NCBI GenBank assembly: GCA_019651435.1
Contig: BOYI01000001.1
Location: 310,001-374,000 of the forward strand
DNA length: 64,000 nucleotides
Direction: 5' to 3'
Source of the DNA: Pelagibacteraceae bacterium
GTDB lineage: Bacteria > Pseudomonadota > Alphaproteobacteria > HIMB59
Numbering within the stretch: the stretch's first letter is position 1; every line of letters starts with the position of its first letter. The notes under the pieces were generated by a model, which did no database searches, was not told the DNA's origin, and saw only the letters and a program-made list of their open reading frames with translations. The translations under genes were made by a program, and so were the position numbers. Below are positions 1 through 12,113 of this stretch, piece after piece.

Positions 1-1
1 T

Positions 2-1087
2 TTTTTTGGAAGAGTTACCTCTTACTCTAAGTTTGGGCGATCAGTTTATCAGCTGATAATTGATCAGGTAGAATATAGCGGTGATGGGTCTATTCTTAAA
101 TTAATTGAAAAAAGAAAAAAAGATTTAGAAAATTCAGGATATTTTAAAGAAGATCACAAATTAACAATTCCAAAATATCCAGAAAAGATAGGTATTTTGA
201 CTTCAGCTACAGGATCTGTAATTCACGATATCATACATAGGATAGAAGATAGGTTTCCTTTAACGCATCTAGAAGTTTATCCAATCCCTGTTCAAGGGAA
301 AAAAACTCATTCAGAAATAATAGAATATTTGGATTTAATAGAAAAAAATACTCTTAAACCTGATTTAATTATTTTTGCAAGGGGAGGCGGGTCACTAGAA
401 GAAATGATGCCATTCAATGAACCTGAATTAATTAAAAGAGTTTACGACTTAAAAATACCTTCAATTTCTGCTATAGGTCATGAAACAGATTACACTCTTC
501 TAGATCTAGTTTGTGATTTAAGAGCACCAACCCCTACGGCAGCAGCAGAACTATCTGTCCCTGACCAAAGTGAAATTTTAAAAGACTTAAAAAATTTCCA
601 AATAGATTATTTATTTAATATAAAACAAAAAATCTCATTACCAGAAAAAATAATATTAAACTTTTCCAGCTCAATGAATTTTCTCTCAAGCAAAATTTAT
701 GAAACTGAAAACACACTTTCAAATTATATTTCTAATAATTTAGAGTCGATAAAAGAAAATTTAAATAATCTAAAAATTATTGTGAATGAAAATTATATGA
801 AAATCACAGAATATAGTCCAAAACAAAAAATTGAAATTACCCAAAATAAAATAGTATCTTTAGCAAAAAATAATCAAATTTTTATAAAAAATAAAATTAA
901 TTCTATTCATCAAAATATTTCCTTATTAAAAAGAATAATTCAAAGCTCATCCGTAGAAAAAAACTTAAAAAAAGGTTATTCCATTATAAAATATAAACAA
1001 AACCTAATTAAAGACTTAAAAACATTAAAGGGCGTTGATGAATTTTCAGTCAAAATGCACGATGGTGAAATTTTAATTAAAAAATAA
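2..1087 (+). CDS. xseA: Exodeoxyribonuclease VII large subunit (5' end cut by window edge)
   Basis: Large, catalytic subunit of exonuclease VII, which degrades single-stranded DNA into oligonucleotides in the cytoplasm. The frame is open from base 2, so the gene starts outside the window; about 361 residues are visible against roughly 450 in the family. The visible N-terminus is the end of the OB-fold region (GRVTSYSKFG). The conserved core follows: an ARGGGSLEEM segment and the block GHETDYTLLDLVCDLRAPT with TPTAAAE, the family's best conserved stretch. The C-terminal half is Asn/Lys-rich and predicted helical, as expected for the coiled-coil that binds XseB. It ends four bases before the convergent lpxL gene. 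An internal TTG at 197 could be mistaken for the start, but homology continues upstream of it. Confidence 0.93.
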   Translation, partial: FFGRVTSYSKFGRSVYQLIIDQVEYSGDGSILKLIEKRKKDLENSGYFKEDHKLTIPKYPEKIGILTSATGSVIHDIIHRIEDRFPLTHLEVYPIPVQGKKTHSEIIEYLDLIEKNTLKPDLIIFARGGGSLEEMMPFNEPELIKRVYDLKIPSISAIGHETDYTLLDLVCDLRAPTPTAAAELSVPDQSEILKDLKNFQIDYLFNIKQKISLPEKIILNFSSSMNFLSSKIYETENTLSNYISNNLESIKENLNNLKIIVNENYMKITEYSPKQKIEITQNKIVSLAKNNQIFIKNKINSIHQNISLLKRIIQSSSVEKNLKKGYSIIKYKQNLIKDLKTLKGVDEFSVKMHDGEILIKK

Positions 1088-1090
1088 AAA

Positions 1091-1954
1091 TTATAGTCTC
1101 CATCTTTGATGGACCCATAACCATTGAGTGGGATTTTCTCTAATCCATTTTTCGAAATAGTCTGTGTGAACCTTTTCGACTAGGTTATATGCTGATAAAT
1201 CCTTGTAATCTTTATAATAAAGAGGTTTTTCATATATGAATTTAAAATTCCCATTTTTTTGTCTAATTGAATAAACGGGACAAATCATAGTTTGATATTT
1301 TAATGCAAGATGTGCAAAACCATCTGTTGCATATGCTTGTTTTCCAAAAAAATTTATAATTGGGCCACTACTATCACGTTGATCAACTAATAAGGCTAAG
1401 TCTTCATTATTTTTTAGTGCTTTAATCATATTTTTGGCACTTTCTGATCCTTTTTTATAAAAATATGCATTTTCTCTACTTCTATTTTTTTGAATGTATT
1501 GATCAATTTTTTGATTATTTGCATGTCTATAAACTGAGTGCAGTTTAAATCCAAGATTTAACAAATAATTTCTTGTAATTTCCCAATTTCCTATATGAGC
1601 AGAGATAAAAATTTTTGAACCTTGATATTCTTTAATTTCTTGAAGATATTTTTCATTTTCTAAAGAAATAGACTCCCAATTAAATTTATTTAAATTAAAA
1701 AATTCAAAAAAGACTCTGCCAGTTTGACTTAAATTTTGCTTTGAAATGGATGATATGAGCGATTTTTCAAATTCCAAATTTTCTAAATTTTTAGAGATTA
1801 TATTTGAATATTTTGTGAATGGACCAAATGTAGAAACAAGAAAACCACCTAGATCAGAAGTTGTATTGAAGCTAAGTAATTTTAAAGTTTTATTAAGAAT
1901 AACAAAAATTATGAACTCTAAATTTTGAAAAAGTGTCTTAAATATATTTTTCAA
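1091..1954 (-). CDS. lpxL: Lipid A biosynthesis (Kdo)2-lipid IVA acyltransferase, LpxL/HtrB family
   Basis: Inner-membrane acyltransferase that adds a secondary fatty acid to Kdo2-lipid IVA. The 287 residues carry the family signature H-x4-E as HIGNWE (His120, Glu125), a hydrophobic N-terminal segment near residues 10-28, and the later DQRDSSGPIINFFG block typical of LpxL/LpxM. The start is a TTG at 1954 that lies inside the last codons of lpxK, so the two genes overlap by 17 bases and are probably translationally coupled. It is the last gene of the minus-strand envelope block msbA-DUF374-waaA-lpxK-lpxL. Whether it transfers laurate, myristate or another chain cannot be told from sequence. 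Confidence 0.88.
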   Translation of the reverse strand: MKNIFKTLFQNLEFIIFVILNKTLKLLSFNTTSDLGGFLVSTFGPFTKYSNIISKNLENLEFEKSLISSISKQNLSQTGRVFFEFFNLNKFNWESISLENEKYLQEIKEYQGSKIFISAHIGNWEITRNYLLNLGFKLHSVYRHANNQKIDQYIQKNRSRENAYFYKKGSESAKNMIKALKNNEDLALLVDQRDSSGPIINFFGKQAYATDGFAHLALKYQTMICPVYSIRQKNGNFKFIYEKPLYYKDYKDLSAYNLVEKVHTDYFEKWIRENPTQWLWVHQRWRL

Positions 1955-2894
1955 TTTCAGATGTTAAATTAGTTTGATTGTTTGATATCATTTTTCCATA
2001 AATAATTCCTACTGAACTTTTAAATTCACTTGGAATTCTAAGATGATCTTTTTCTGTAGTAACAAGAAAGGAGTCATTTTTATTAGCTTCATCTAATAAA
2101 GTAAACATATCATCTTGAGAATACTGATGATGATCAGGAAATTCTTTGGTAAGAGTAATGTCTAAACCTTCATTATATAGTTGATCAAAGAATTTTTGTT
2201 AAAACCAATCCAGCAAAAGGCATTAGTCTTTTATCTCTCATTTCTGGTTTAATAGAAATTTCATAATTTATATTTTGTTGAAATTTATTTTTAGAAATTT
2301 CAGGACAATTATCTGTATTAACTAAAAGACTATTTGAGATCTATTTAAACACTACTGATTGACTCCCTAAGTGGTCCAGAGGGTACAATTAATTTATTTC
2401 CAAAAGATTGAATAGAGTCATAAACATAAATATTAAGATTTTTAAATATATTGTAGGATTGAAGTGCATCATCTAAGACTAATATATTTGCACCATCTTT
2501 TTCCGCCATAGAGAATGCATTATATTTATTTTTACTCACCCATGTTGGATAATACTTTGACATCATGATAGCTTCATCTCCAACTACTGAATAACTCATT
2601 TCTGGGCTGACTTTTATTACTTCATTTAGCTGATCCACCATATCCTCGTGAGATTACATGAGGCTTATATCCAATTTTTTCTAATATTTCGCACACATAA
2701 ATAACTGAGGGAGTTTTGCCTGAACCACCAATAATAGCGCTTCCAATAGCAATTACTGGAATTTTAGAACGAATTGGCTTGGCAAATTTTTTCTTAAAAT
2801 AGGTACCAGTAATCCAAATTAGAGATACAGGAAGAAGTAATATGGCAAGGATAGAAAAGTTACTTTGATACCAAAACTTTGGAGCTTTTAACAT
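1938..2894 (-). CDS. lpxK: Tetraacyldisaccharide 4'-kinase, frameshifted
   Basis: LpxK phosphorylates the 4' position of the lipid A disaccharide at the inner membrane. Residues 1-90 (2894 down to 2622) hold an N-terminal membrane segment and the P-loop region GSAIIGGSGKTP, followed by SRGYGG. The frame then breaks near 2640, again near 2340, and about twice near 2190-2205. Reading across the breaks restores a GDEAIMM segment, VLDDALQ, VPSGPLRES, a degenerate AGxGF...FFDQL stretch and TTEKDHLR, all in LpxK order and to about the normal length (near 320 residues). The gene overlaps the end of waaA upstream and contains the TTG start of lpxL at its 3' end. At 2190-2205 two missing bases (one A, one T) fully restore the expected reading, which points to sequencing error. 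If real, the breaks would destroy an essential enzyme. Confidence 0.85.
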
Positions 2895-4081
2895 TCTTCA
2901 ACCATATCAATTATAGAACTTAACTGTTTAGTATTTAAATCAAAATAATCTTTTATGTTTGTTTCATTGCTTATTTTCATATCTATGTATTTATTAATGG
3001 CAGAGCCAATTTCTTCAAAATTTTTCTCTTTTAATACTTTTGCTAATGATAAATTTTCAAGATCTGCATAAATTTCTGAAAAATTATTTATATACTGCCC
3101 TGATAAAACAAAACATCCTTTAGATAGTGGTTCAATAGGGTTTTGACCCCCATGTTCAAATAAGGAGCCACCCATGAATGTCAATTTTGAAGCTTCATAA
3201 GCAGAGTCATTTTCACCAAATTTATCTAAAACAAAAATTTTATTTGCATAATCCTCTTTCATCATTGATTTTAGTTTTGAACTAAAATGAATATGTCTTG
3301 GTATTATAATTATTTGTTCTATAGATATTTAGTTTTAAATTTTCAATTATTTGTAAAACATTTTCAAACTCCTCTTTATGAATACTAGCAAAACAAATAA
3401 TATTTTTTTTATCGTTTTTTAAATTTAGTTTTTGGTAGAATTTTAAATTACCAAAATAAGATACATTTTTATTAAAAATAATTTCAAATTTTTTTTTGTC
3501 CTCTAAACTTTTTGCAAAAATTAAAGAATACTGACTTCCAATTGAAGTTTAGAAAAAGAAGAGAAATTCTTCCATCGTGAAAATGATTTATCTGAAAGCC
3601 TACCATTAATTAATATATTTTTTATTTTTTTTCTTTTTGAAATTATAAGCCAGTTTGGCCAAATTTCTGAGTCTATCCAAATAATCTTTTTTATTTTTAT
3701 ATGTTGTAAAAATTTATTGATATTCCATTTAAAATCTAAAGGTAAAAAAATAACTGAATATTTTTGATACTTTTTTTTTGCTAAATTATATGAGGATAGA
3801 GTAGAGCATGTTAATAAAATTTTTTTGGTTGATAAATTTTCAATTAAATAGTTTATAGAATTTAGCTCACCTATGCTGGAAAAATGTATTAAATAATCAA
3901 ATTTATCAAGTTCAGAAAAATTATAATTACACAAAAACTTTTGTGTAAATGATGTAAAATTTTCTTTATTAAAAATTATTCTAAACAAAGCTATAAAGAA
4001 AATAATTGGAAAAAAAATTATCTGTAAAATATTATAACTAAAAATAATCATTGATCCTCTCAGAATTTTTATTGAGTTCAT
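2888..4081 (-). CDS. waaA: 3-deoxy-D-manno-octulosonic acid transferase, frameshifted
   Basis: WaaA (KdtA) attaches Kdo residues from CMP-Kdo to lipid IVA on the inner face of the cytoplasmic membrane. The N-terminal part (4081 to about 3535) has a membrane anchor near residues 10-35 and the glycosyltransferase N-domain (IHFSSIGELNS, WIDSEIWPNWL). The C-terminal part carries the very typical block GGSLFEHGGQNPIEP. Between them the frame breaks near 3535 and near 3315; the intervening sequence reads as IFAKSLEDKKKF ... FASIHKEEFE ... IPRHIHF, which matches the KdtA middle region. Reconstructed length is about 398 residues, slightly under the usual 420. It overlaps the DUF374 gene by 44 bases and lpxK by 7, so the block is one tight operon. 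Confidence 0.87.
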
Positions 4082-4691
4082 CTGAAATTTTTTTATTAAA
4101 ATCTATTTCGTTTTTAAAATCTTTTGATTGAATTATCTCATTTCCCCATAAATAAATTCCTTTGCTAAAAGGAAGAGGTATTTTTAATTTATCCCAACTA
4201 TTTATTCGAAAGTATTTATTAGTATGAAAAGATAAAATAGCAATATTCAAATTAAATTTTTGACATAATTTAAAAATGCTGGTGTTAATTTTTTTTGGGG
4301 GTCCGTGGGGTGCATCTGGAGTAATGTAAATACAATCTCCATTTTGAACTGCTTTTGATATATTTTTAATTAAAAAGGTTGGGTTATTTTTTTTTCTTAG
4401 AAGTGGATCTAGGCCAAATTTTTTTTGAACCAAGGAGCTTAATTGACCATCTCTATGTGATGTTGCTACAGGTCTTAACTTGGGTTGAAATTTCCAACTA
4501 AATGTCGAACCCATTAATTGATGATGCCAAATTAAAACTATTAATGTCTTTTTTTTGATAAGTTCCTTTTCAATTATTTCCTCATTAACACCATTCCAAT
4601 TACTTGTAGATTTAATAATCCAAAGAGATAAAAAAACTAAGTTAGCAAATATATTTAAAAAAAAATTATTTTTGCTCAGTCTTTTAAGCAT
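4038..4691 (-). CDS. DUF374 family lysophospholipid acyltransferase-like protein
   Basis: A 217-residue protein of the DUF374 family, distantly related to glycerolipid acyltransferases and often found beside waaA in alphaproteobacteria. Visible features are an N-terminal hydrophobic stretch (residues 9-27), the block LIVLIWHHQLMG (WHxQ in place of the commoner WHG), ATSHRDGQLSS, and TPDAPHGPPKK matching the family's DGPRGP-type motif. The location between msbA and waaA suggests a role in lipid A or phospholipid modification, but the substrate is not known. The 3' end overlaps the start of waaA by 44 bases in another frame and the 5' end overlaps msbA by 8, so all are likely co-translated. Confidence 0.8.
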   Translation of the reverse strand: MLKRLSKNNFFLNIFANLVFLSLWIIKSTSNWNGVNEEIIEKELIKKKTLIVLIWHHQLMGSTFSWKFQPKLRPVATSHRDGQLSSLVQKKFGLDPLLRKKNNPTFLIKNISKAVQNGDCIYITPDAPHGPPKKINTSIFKLCQKFNLNIAILSFHTNKYFRINSWDKLKIPLPFSKGIYLWGNEIIQSKDFKNEIDFNKKISDELNKNSERINDYF

Positions 4692-6410
4692 TCTTTTTTA
4701 GTTGTTTTTGATAAAGCTGATAATAAGAACCTTTTTTTGCAATTAAATTCTTGTGTGATCCTTTCTCAATTAGTTTACCAGCCTCAAGGTAAAGTATTTC
4801 ATCAAAATTTTTGATAGTACTAAGCCTATGAGCTACAACAACAAAAGTAATATTTTTTAGGTTATTTAAGTTTTCTAATAATTGTGACTCTGTTCTTAAA
4901 TCTAAATTTGATGTAGGTTCATCAAGAAGAATAATTGATTTTTGTTGAGCTAAAGCTCTAGCAATAGCTATTCTCTGCCTTTGTCCTCCTGAAAGTTTGA
5001 CACCATTTTCACCTATTTGAGAATTAAGACCTTTTGGTAGTTTTTCAATAACTTCTTCTAAACAAGCAAGTTTAGCAAATTTTTCAATACTCTTAACTGA
5101 CAATTTGGAGTTATATTTTATATTTTCTGATATTGAACCATCAAACAAAACAGTATCTTGACTAACTAAACTAAAAAAACTTCGTAAATTATTAAGACGA
5201 AGATCTTTAATATCTTCTTTTCCAAATAAATTTTACCATTATCAAGATCAAATAAACGTATCATTAACGCTAATAAAGTTGATTTTCCAGAACCTGATGG
5301 CCCTACAATAGCAATTTTTTTATTTTTAATTAAACTAACATTAATTCCATCAAGTACATTTTTTTCTGTGTTAGGGTATTTAAAGAAGACATCTTTAAAT
5401 TGAATTTCATCAAATTTTTTAATTGTTTTTCTACCCTCAACTATATCATTTTTCATATCAATAAATTCAAAAATTCTTGAAGCAGCACCAAGTCCGCCTT
5501 GTAGAAGAACATTCACATTTATAAGGTTTTTTAGAGGAGCATAAGCTAGCATTAGGCTAACTAAAAAACTCATTAATTCGCCAGCTGTCATATTATCATT
5601 AATGACAAATACTCCTCCACCAAATATTGCTAATCCTGCAGCAAGCGATCCAAGTGTTTCAGTAAAAGGTCTTGAGCGAGCAGTGACTTTCTCTTGTTTA
5701 AAATTTAACTCTCGAGCAGTCGCTATTTCTTTGTTAATTCTAGAAATTTCAAATTGTTCAGCATTAAAAGATTTAACATTTTTAATACCTTTAAAAATTT
5801 CTTCTAAATTAGATGCTAAATTACCTATTTGATGTTGAAGATTTTTAGTGATGTTTCTAATTTTTTTACCTAAAACTCGAACTGGTATAAGCGCCAAAGG
5901 AAAAACCACTATAGAAATAAATGCTAATTTCCAATTTTGATAAAACATATTTCCAATTAAAACCAATAGTGTTAGTGAGTCTTTTATTAAAGCAGTATAA
6001 GTATTAGCCATAGCCCCACTTAAATAGTAAGTATCAGTTGTAATTCTGGTAATTAATGATCCCGTTTTATTCTGAACAAAAAATCCATAATGTAAGTTAA
6101 TTAGATTATGAAAAACATCTCTTCTTAGTTTTTCTATAATTCGATGACTCATAAATTGAAGTGATGTAACTTGAATATAGCTAGCTAAACCTTTAACAAG
6201 GCCGGTTACTAATATTGCACCAGGGATAAAATATAAATAGAATTTATTTGCGTTAACTAACACTTGATCGAGCGCTGGTTTAACAAGCCAAGCATGAAAA
6301 CCCGTACAAAGTGCAGCAATAATCATGCAAAAGACTGCAATGATCATTTTCATTTTATATTCTAAAAAAAGTTTAGAAATTCTTATAAAATGCGCTCTGC
6401 TCTCAGACAT
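4684..6410 (-). CDS. msbA: Lipid A export ABC transporter ATP-binding/permease protein MsbA, frameshifted
   Basis: Half-transporter that flips lipid A-core across the inner membrane. About 575 residues after correction: six membrane helices (residues 1-300), Walker A GPSGSGKST, then signature LSGGQRQRIAIARAL and Walker B ILLDEPTSNLD, and the H-loop VVAHRLS. One base is missing near 5230: reading TTT in place of TT restores the expected IYFGKEDIKDLRLNNLRSF into the frame that carries the signature motif. The start is set at the ATG at 6410, which overlaps the TGA of ubiA (ATGTCTGA), rather than an upstream in-frame start at 6425. It heads the lipid A operon behind ubiA. Lipid specificity is inferred from the lpxK/waaA neighbours. 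Confidence 0.88.
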
Positions 6411-7308
6411 TAAATTGACTACCAATTATAATACTTAAAAGTAAAAAAATACCGTAATAATTGCTTCTTTTAAAATAGGAGCCTGATTTTAATGGGTTGT
6501 TTTTCCAAATATAGTTGAGATCGATTAAATTTAAAACCAATAGAAAAATAAGAAAAGTAAAATATAAAAAATTAAAACCCAGATTTTTTCCAAAAAACAT
6601 TAAAAATGCATACATTGCTACCAAAAGACAATTCAGAATAATTAATTTACTTTTTCCAAATAATATTGCGCTAGATTTTAAAGAAAGCTTTTTATCATCT
6701 TCTTCATCTTGAGTTGCATAAACAGTGTCATAAATAATTGTCCATAAAATTAATGATACAAACAAAAGTGAAACGTCTGAAAAACCACTTGGTGAGTCTA
6801 AAGATGACCAGCCAATCAAGCACCCCCAATTATAAGTAAAAGCTAAAATAAATTGAGGAAGAAAAAAATATCTTTTGGCCAATGGATATAAAAAAACTAA
6901 AGGGACAATTACTAAGGCTAGTATAATTGATGGTAAATTTAATTGAGTTAAGACAATTAAGCCAATACCCAACAAAATAATCAAACAAATAATTGATTTT
7001 TTTATAGATAGAGAATTAGATACCAGGGGTCTAGTTTGTGTTCTTTGAACTTTAATATCAATATCACGATCGAGAAGGTCGTTTATGATACAACCAGCAG
7101 ATCGCATAGCTATTGACCCTATTAAAAATATTATTAACAAACTCAGGACCTCTATATTGAGACTAGAAAATGCAAAAAGCGAAAAGCATATTGGGTAAAA
7201 CAATAATAAATAGCCTATAGGTCTATCCAGTCTCATTATTGAAATATATGGGTGGGTAAATATTGGAAAAATTCTAAAAATTAAATTATCCTGTCTGATG
7301 TCATTCAT
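6403..7308 (-). CDS. ubiA: 4-hydroxybenzoate polyprenyltransferase
   Basis: UbiA attaches the polyprenyl tail to 4-hydroxybenzoate in ubiquinone synthesis, in the inner membrane. The 301-residue protein has the two Asp-rich motifs of the family, NDLLDRDIDIKVQRTQTRPL and YDTVYATQDEEDD, and about eight or nine membrane helices; MRLDRPIGYLL near residue 25 is the usual family N-terminus. The start codon at 7308 overlaps the alternative rsmE start on the other strand (the shared bases CATG at 7306-7309), so there is no intergenic promoter region and the promoter must lie inside rsmE. A later in-frame Met within the ISIMRLDRPIG stretch is an alternative start. Its stop overlaps the start of msbA. 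Confidence 0.93.
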   Translation of the reverse strand: MNDIRQDNLIFRIFPIFTHPYISIMRLDRPIGYLLLFYPICFSLFAFSSLNIEVLSLLIIFLIGSIAMRSAGCIINDLLDRDIDIKVQRTQTRPLVSNSLSIKKSIICLIILLGIGLIVLTQLNLPSIILALVIVPLVFLYPLAKRYFFLPQFILAFTYNWGCLIGWSSLDSPSGFSDVSLLFVSLILWTIIYDTVYATQDEEDDKKLSLKSSAILFGKSKLIILNCLLVAMYAFLMFFGKNLGFNFLYFTFLIFLLVLNLIDLNYIWKNNPLKSGSYFKRSNYYGIFLLLSIIIGSQFNV

Positions 7309-8032
7309 GAAGAGAATTTACAATAAATCAAATTTGGTTAAGGGTAACACTTATCATTTAGAAGAAAAGTACTATATCCATCTTATCAAAGTAATGCGAT
7401 TAAATATTGGTGAACAAATTAGTTTATTCAATGAAGAAAATGGTGAATGGATAGCCAAAATAATTGATATCAAAAAAAATAGTCTGATTGCGGAGGTTTT
7501 AGAACAATCACTGCCTCCTGTAATTACAGCAGATATTAGTCTGCTTTTTTCTCCTATAAAGCATCTTAATAGTGAGTCTATTATAAGACAATCTACGGAG
7601 ATAGGTATAAAGAACCTCTATCCAACAAAATTTCATAGAACGGTAGTTAGTAAAATTAATTTAACAAAATTTGAAGCTTATGGTGTTGGAGCAGCTCAAC
7701 AATCTGGCAGACTCTCTCTTCCAACTATCTTCCAAATGGAAAAACTCTCTAATCAAAAACAACTCTTGCAATCATCGAATGTTTTAATGTTTGATGAAAA
7801 TCTCAAAGGAATTTCTATAGAAGAGGTTCCAAAAAAGAATTTTTCAGAAAATATTTTAGTAATCATTGGGCCTGAGGGTGGGTTTGAAGATGAGGAAAGA
7901 AAATTTATTGAGTCTAATTCAAAAAGCTTCCTCAACATCAAATTAGGTAGTCAAATTTTAAAGGCAGATACTGCAGTTATTGCCGCACTTAGTTTAACCT
8001 TCCATTTTTTTCAAAGAAAACACCATTTTTAG
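7298..8032 (+). CDS. rsmE: 16S rRNA m3U1498 methyltransferase
   Basis: SPOUT-fold enzyme that methylates N3 of U1498 in 16S rRNA. The 244 residues contain the family motifs: an N-terminal PUA-like part (HYxxLIKVMRLNIGEQISLF), then RQSTEIGIKNLYP, VIIGPEGGFEDEE and IKLGSQILKADTAVIAAL, which form the knotted SAM site. Two in-frame ATGs exist, at 7298 and 7307; the second (MKRIY) fits the family N-terminus well and overlaps the ubiA start codon head to head. The gene stands alone ahead of the cytochrome oxidase cluster and is separated from coxB by 48 bases. Confidence 0.93.
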   Translation: MSFMKRIYNKSNLVKGNTYHLEEKYYIHLIKVMRLNIGEQISLFNEENGEWIAKIIDIKKNSLIAEVLEQSLPPVITADISLLFSPIKHLNSESIIRQSTEIGIKNLYPTKFHRTVVSKINLTKFEAYGVGAAQQSGRLSLPTIFQMEKLSNQKQLLQSSNVLMFDENLKGISIEEVPKKNFSENILVIIGPEGGFEDEERKFIESNSKSFLNIKLGSQILKADTAVIAALSLTFHFFQRKHHF

Positions 8033-8080
8033 CGACATCCTGTCAATATACTGAAAATAAAACTTTACTAATATAAAGCT

Positions 8081-10538
<2,458 letters not shown>

Positions 10539-10541
10539 TTT

Positions 10542-11468
10542 GTGGCTTTAAACAAAGACAGACAAGAACAGTTACTCTCCTCTAGTGTGGGTTTTAACTT
10601 TCCTTCACTATTAAATTTATTAAAGCAGATATATGTATTAATTAAACCAGGAGTAATTTCTCTAGTCATATTTACAGCATTATGCGCAATGCTAGTAGCC
10701 CCATCAGAAAAATCAATTTTGATTAAAGGCGTTAGCTTACTACTTATAGCTATGGGTGCATCTGGATCAGCTATTTTAAATATGTGGCATGATCGAATAA
10801 TTGACTCAAAAATGGACCGAACAAAGTTCAGACCAATTCCTGCAGGAAATATCTCAGCCAATACTGCTTTAGCAATAGGCTTAGTGTTTTCTTTTTTCTC
10901 TGTGGTAGCTTTATTCTTTTTTACCAATATTCAGGCAGCTATTCTGTTAGCATTTACAATCCTTTATTATTCTGTCTTTTATACAATGTTTTTAAAATAT
11001 CGAACTGCTCAAAATATAGTTATAGGTGGTTTAGCTGGAGCACTTCCCCCAGTTATTGCATGGATAAGTATTTCTAATGAAATGATCTTATACCCAATAA
11101 TTTTATGCCTTATTATTTTTCTTTGGACTCCTCCACATTCATGGGCACTGGCAATTTACAGAAATCAAGATTATTCAAATGCTGATGTTCCTATGTATCC
11201 CGTTAAACATGGTATTCAAAAAACATTGAAAATGATGAATATTTACACATTCTTGATGATTATCTCGACTAATCTACTTTTTGTATTTGGCTTTGCAGGA
11301 ATGATTTTTTTTGTAACTTCAAATATCTTAAATAGTTATTTTGCTTTTCAACTTATTAAGCTTAATAAGTCAAAAAATTTAAAAAAGGACTCAATTAAAT
11401 TATTTGGTTTTTCTATTATTTATTTATTCTTAATTTTTTTATTCACTGTTATCGATCGATTTTTTTAA
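10542..11468 (+). CDS. ctaB: Protoheme IX farnesyltransferase (haem O synthase)
   Basis: Converts haem B to haem O, the precursor of the haem A used by the neighbouring oxidase. An integral membrane prenyltransferase of 308 residues with the first Asp-rich motif as MWHDRIIDSKMDRTKFRPIP, a second motif region YRNQDYSNADVPMYP, and about nine membrane segments. The start is a GTG at 10542, three bases after coxA. It is followed without any gap by the tiny coxF-like gene, as in many alphaproteobacterial cox operons. Confidence 0.94.
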   Translation: MALNKDRQEQLLSSSVGFNFPSLLNLLKQIYVLIKPGVISLVIFTALCAMLVAPSEKSILIKGVSLLLIAMGASGSAILNMWHDRIIDSKMDRTKFRPIPAGNISANTALAIGLVFSFFSVVALFFFTNIQAAILLAFTILYYSVFYTMFLKYRTAQNIVIGGLAGALPPVIAWISISNEMILYPIILCLIIFLWTPPHSWALAIYRNQDYSNADVPMYPVKHGIQKTLKMMNIYTFLMIISTNLLFVFGFAGMIFFVTSNILNSYFAFQLIKLNKSKNLKKDSIKLFGFSIIYLFLIFLFTVIDRFF

Positions 11469-11570
11469 ATGAATAAAAAGAAAAAAAATCTCATTGTTTT
11501 GATCATCTTGCTTTGTTTAGTAGTGAGTTTTTATTTTATAACTATTCAGAGAATTAAATCTGGTATTTGA
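11469..11570 (+). CDS. Small single-span membrane protein, CoxF-like
   Basis: A 33-residue reading frame: a Lys/Asn-rich start, one hydrophobic segment of about 19 residues (LIVLIILLCLVVSFYFI), then a short basic tail. It begins on the base after the ctaB stop and its TGA overlaps the TTG start of ctaG. Alphaproteobacterial cox operons commonly carry a short membrane protein gene (coxF) in exactly this place between ctaB and ctaG. Function is not established by sequence; a part in oxidase assembly is inferred from position only. Confidence 0.6.
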   Translation: MNKKKKNLIVLIILLCLVVSFYFITIQRIKSGI

Positions 11571-12102
11571 AAAGTTCCAGCAAAAATAAAACACTAATTT
11601 TACTAATATCAATTTTGGTATTTATGTCGAGCTTAGTAGTCTTTTCAGTTCCATTATATCGACTTTTTGTGATTTAACTGGTTTCCAAGGTTTCAATCAA
11701 GAAAGCGATACTTTACTAGAGCAGATCGACCCTAATATGGGTGAATTAGAAATGAATGTTGTTTTTTCCTCTCAGGTTAATGATGGGCTAGATTGGAACT
11801 TTGAAGCTCCAGATAAAATGATAATTACGGAGGGAGTAAAATATGACGTTACTTTTAAAGCTCAAAATAATTCTTCAATACCCAATACCGGAACATCTAT
11901 TTTTAATGTTTTGCCGCCAAAGATAGGACCCTATTTACTCAAAATTGAATGTTTTTGTTTTCAAGATCAAAAAATTCAGCCTGGTGAAGTTGTTGAGTTC
12001 CCAGTAACTTTTTATATAGACCCTCTTATATTAGAGGATCCTGAAGCTAAAAAAGTGAAGAATGTCACTTTGTCATATACCTTTTTTGAGAAAAAAGAAT
12101 GA
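11567..12102 (+). CDS. ctaG: Cytochrome c oxidase assembly protein CtaG/Cox11, one frameshift
   Basis: Copper chaperone that delivers CuB to subunit I from the periplasmic side. Reading from the TTG at 11567: a short basic start, a membrane helix (residues 8-27), then VPLYRLFCDLTGFQG, the conserved Cys region just after the membrane. One T is missing from the T-run at about 11670, which turns LFCDLTG into a premature stop; adding it joins the C-terminal part (from 11737) carrying the Cu-binding IECFCFQDQ and FPVTFYIDP. Corrected length is about 179 residues, normal for the family. It overlaps the coxF-like gene and is followed by coxC. Confidence 0.88.
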
Positions 12103-12113
12103 AATACTAATTG

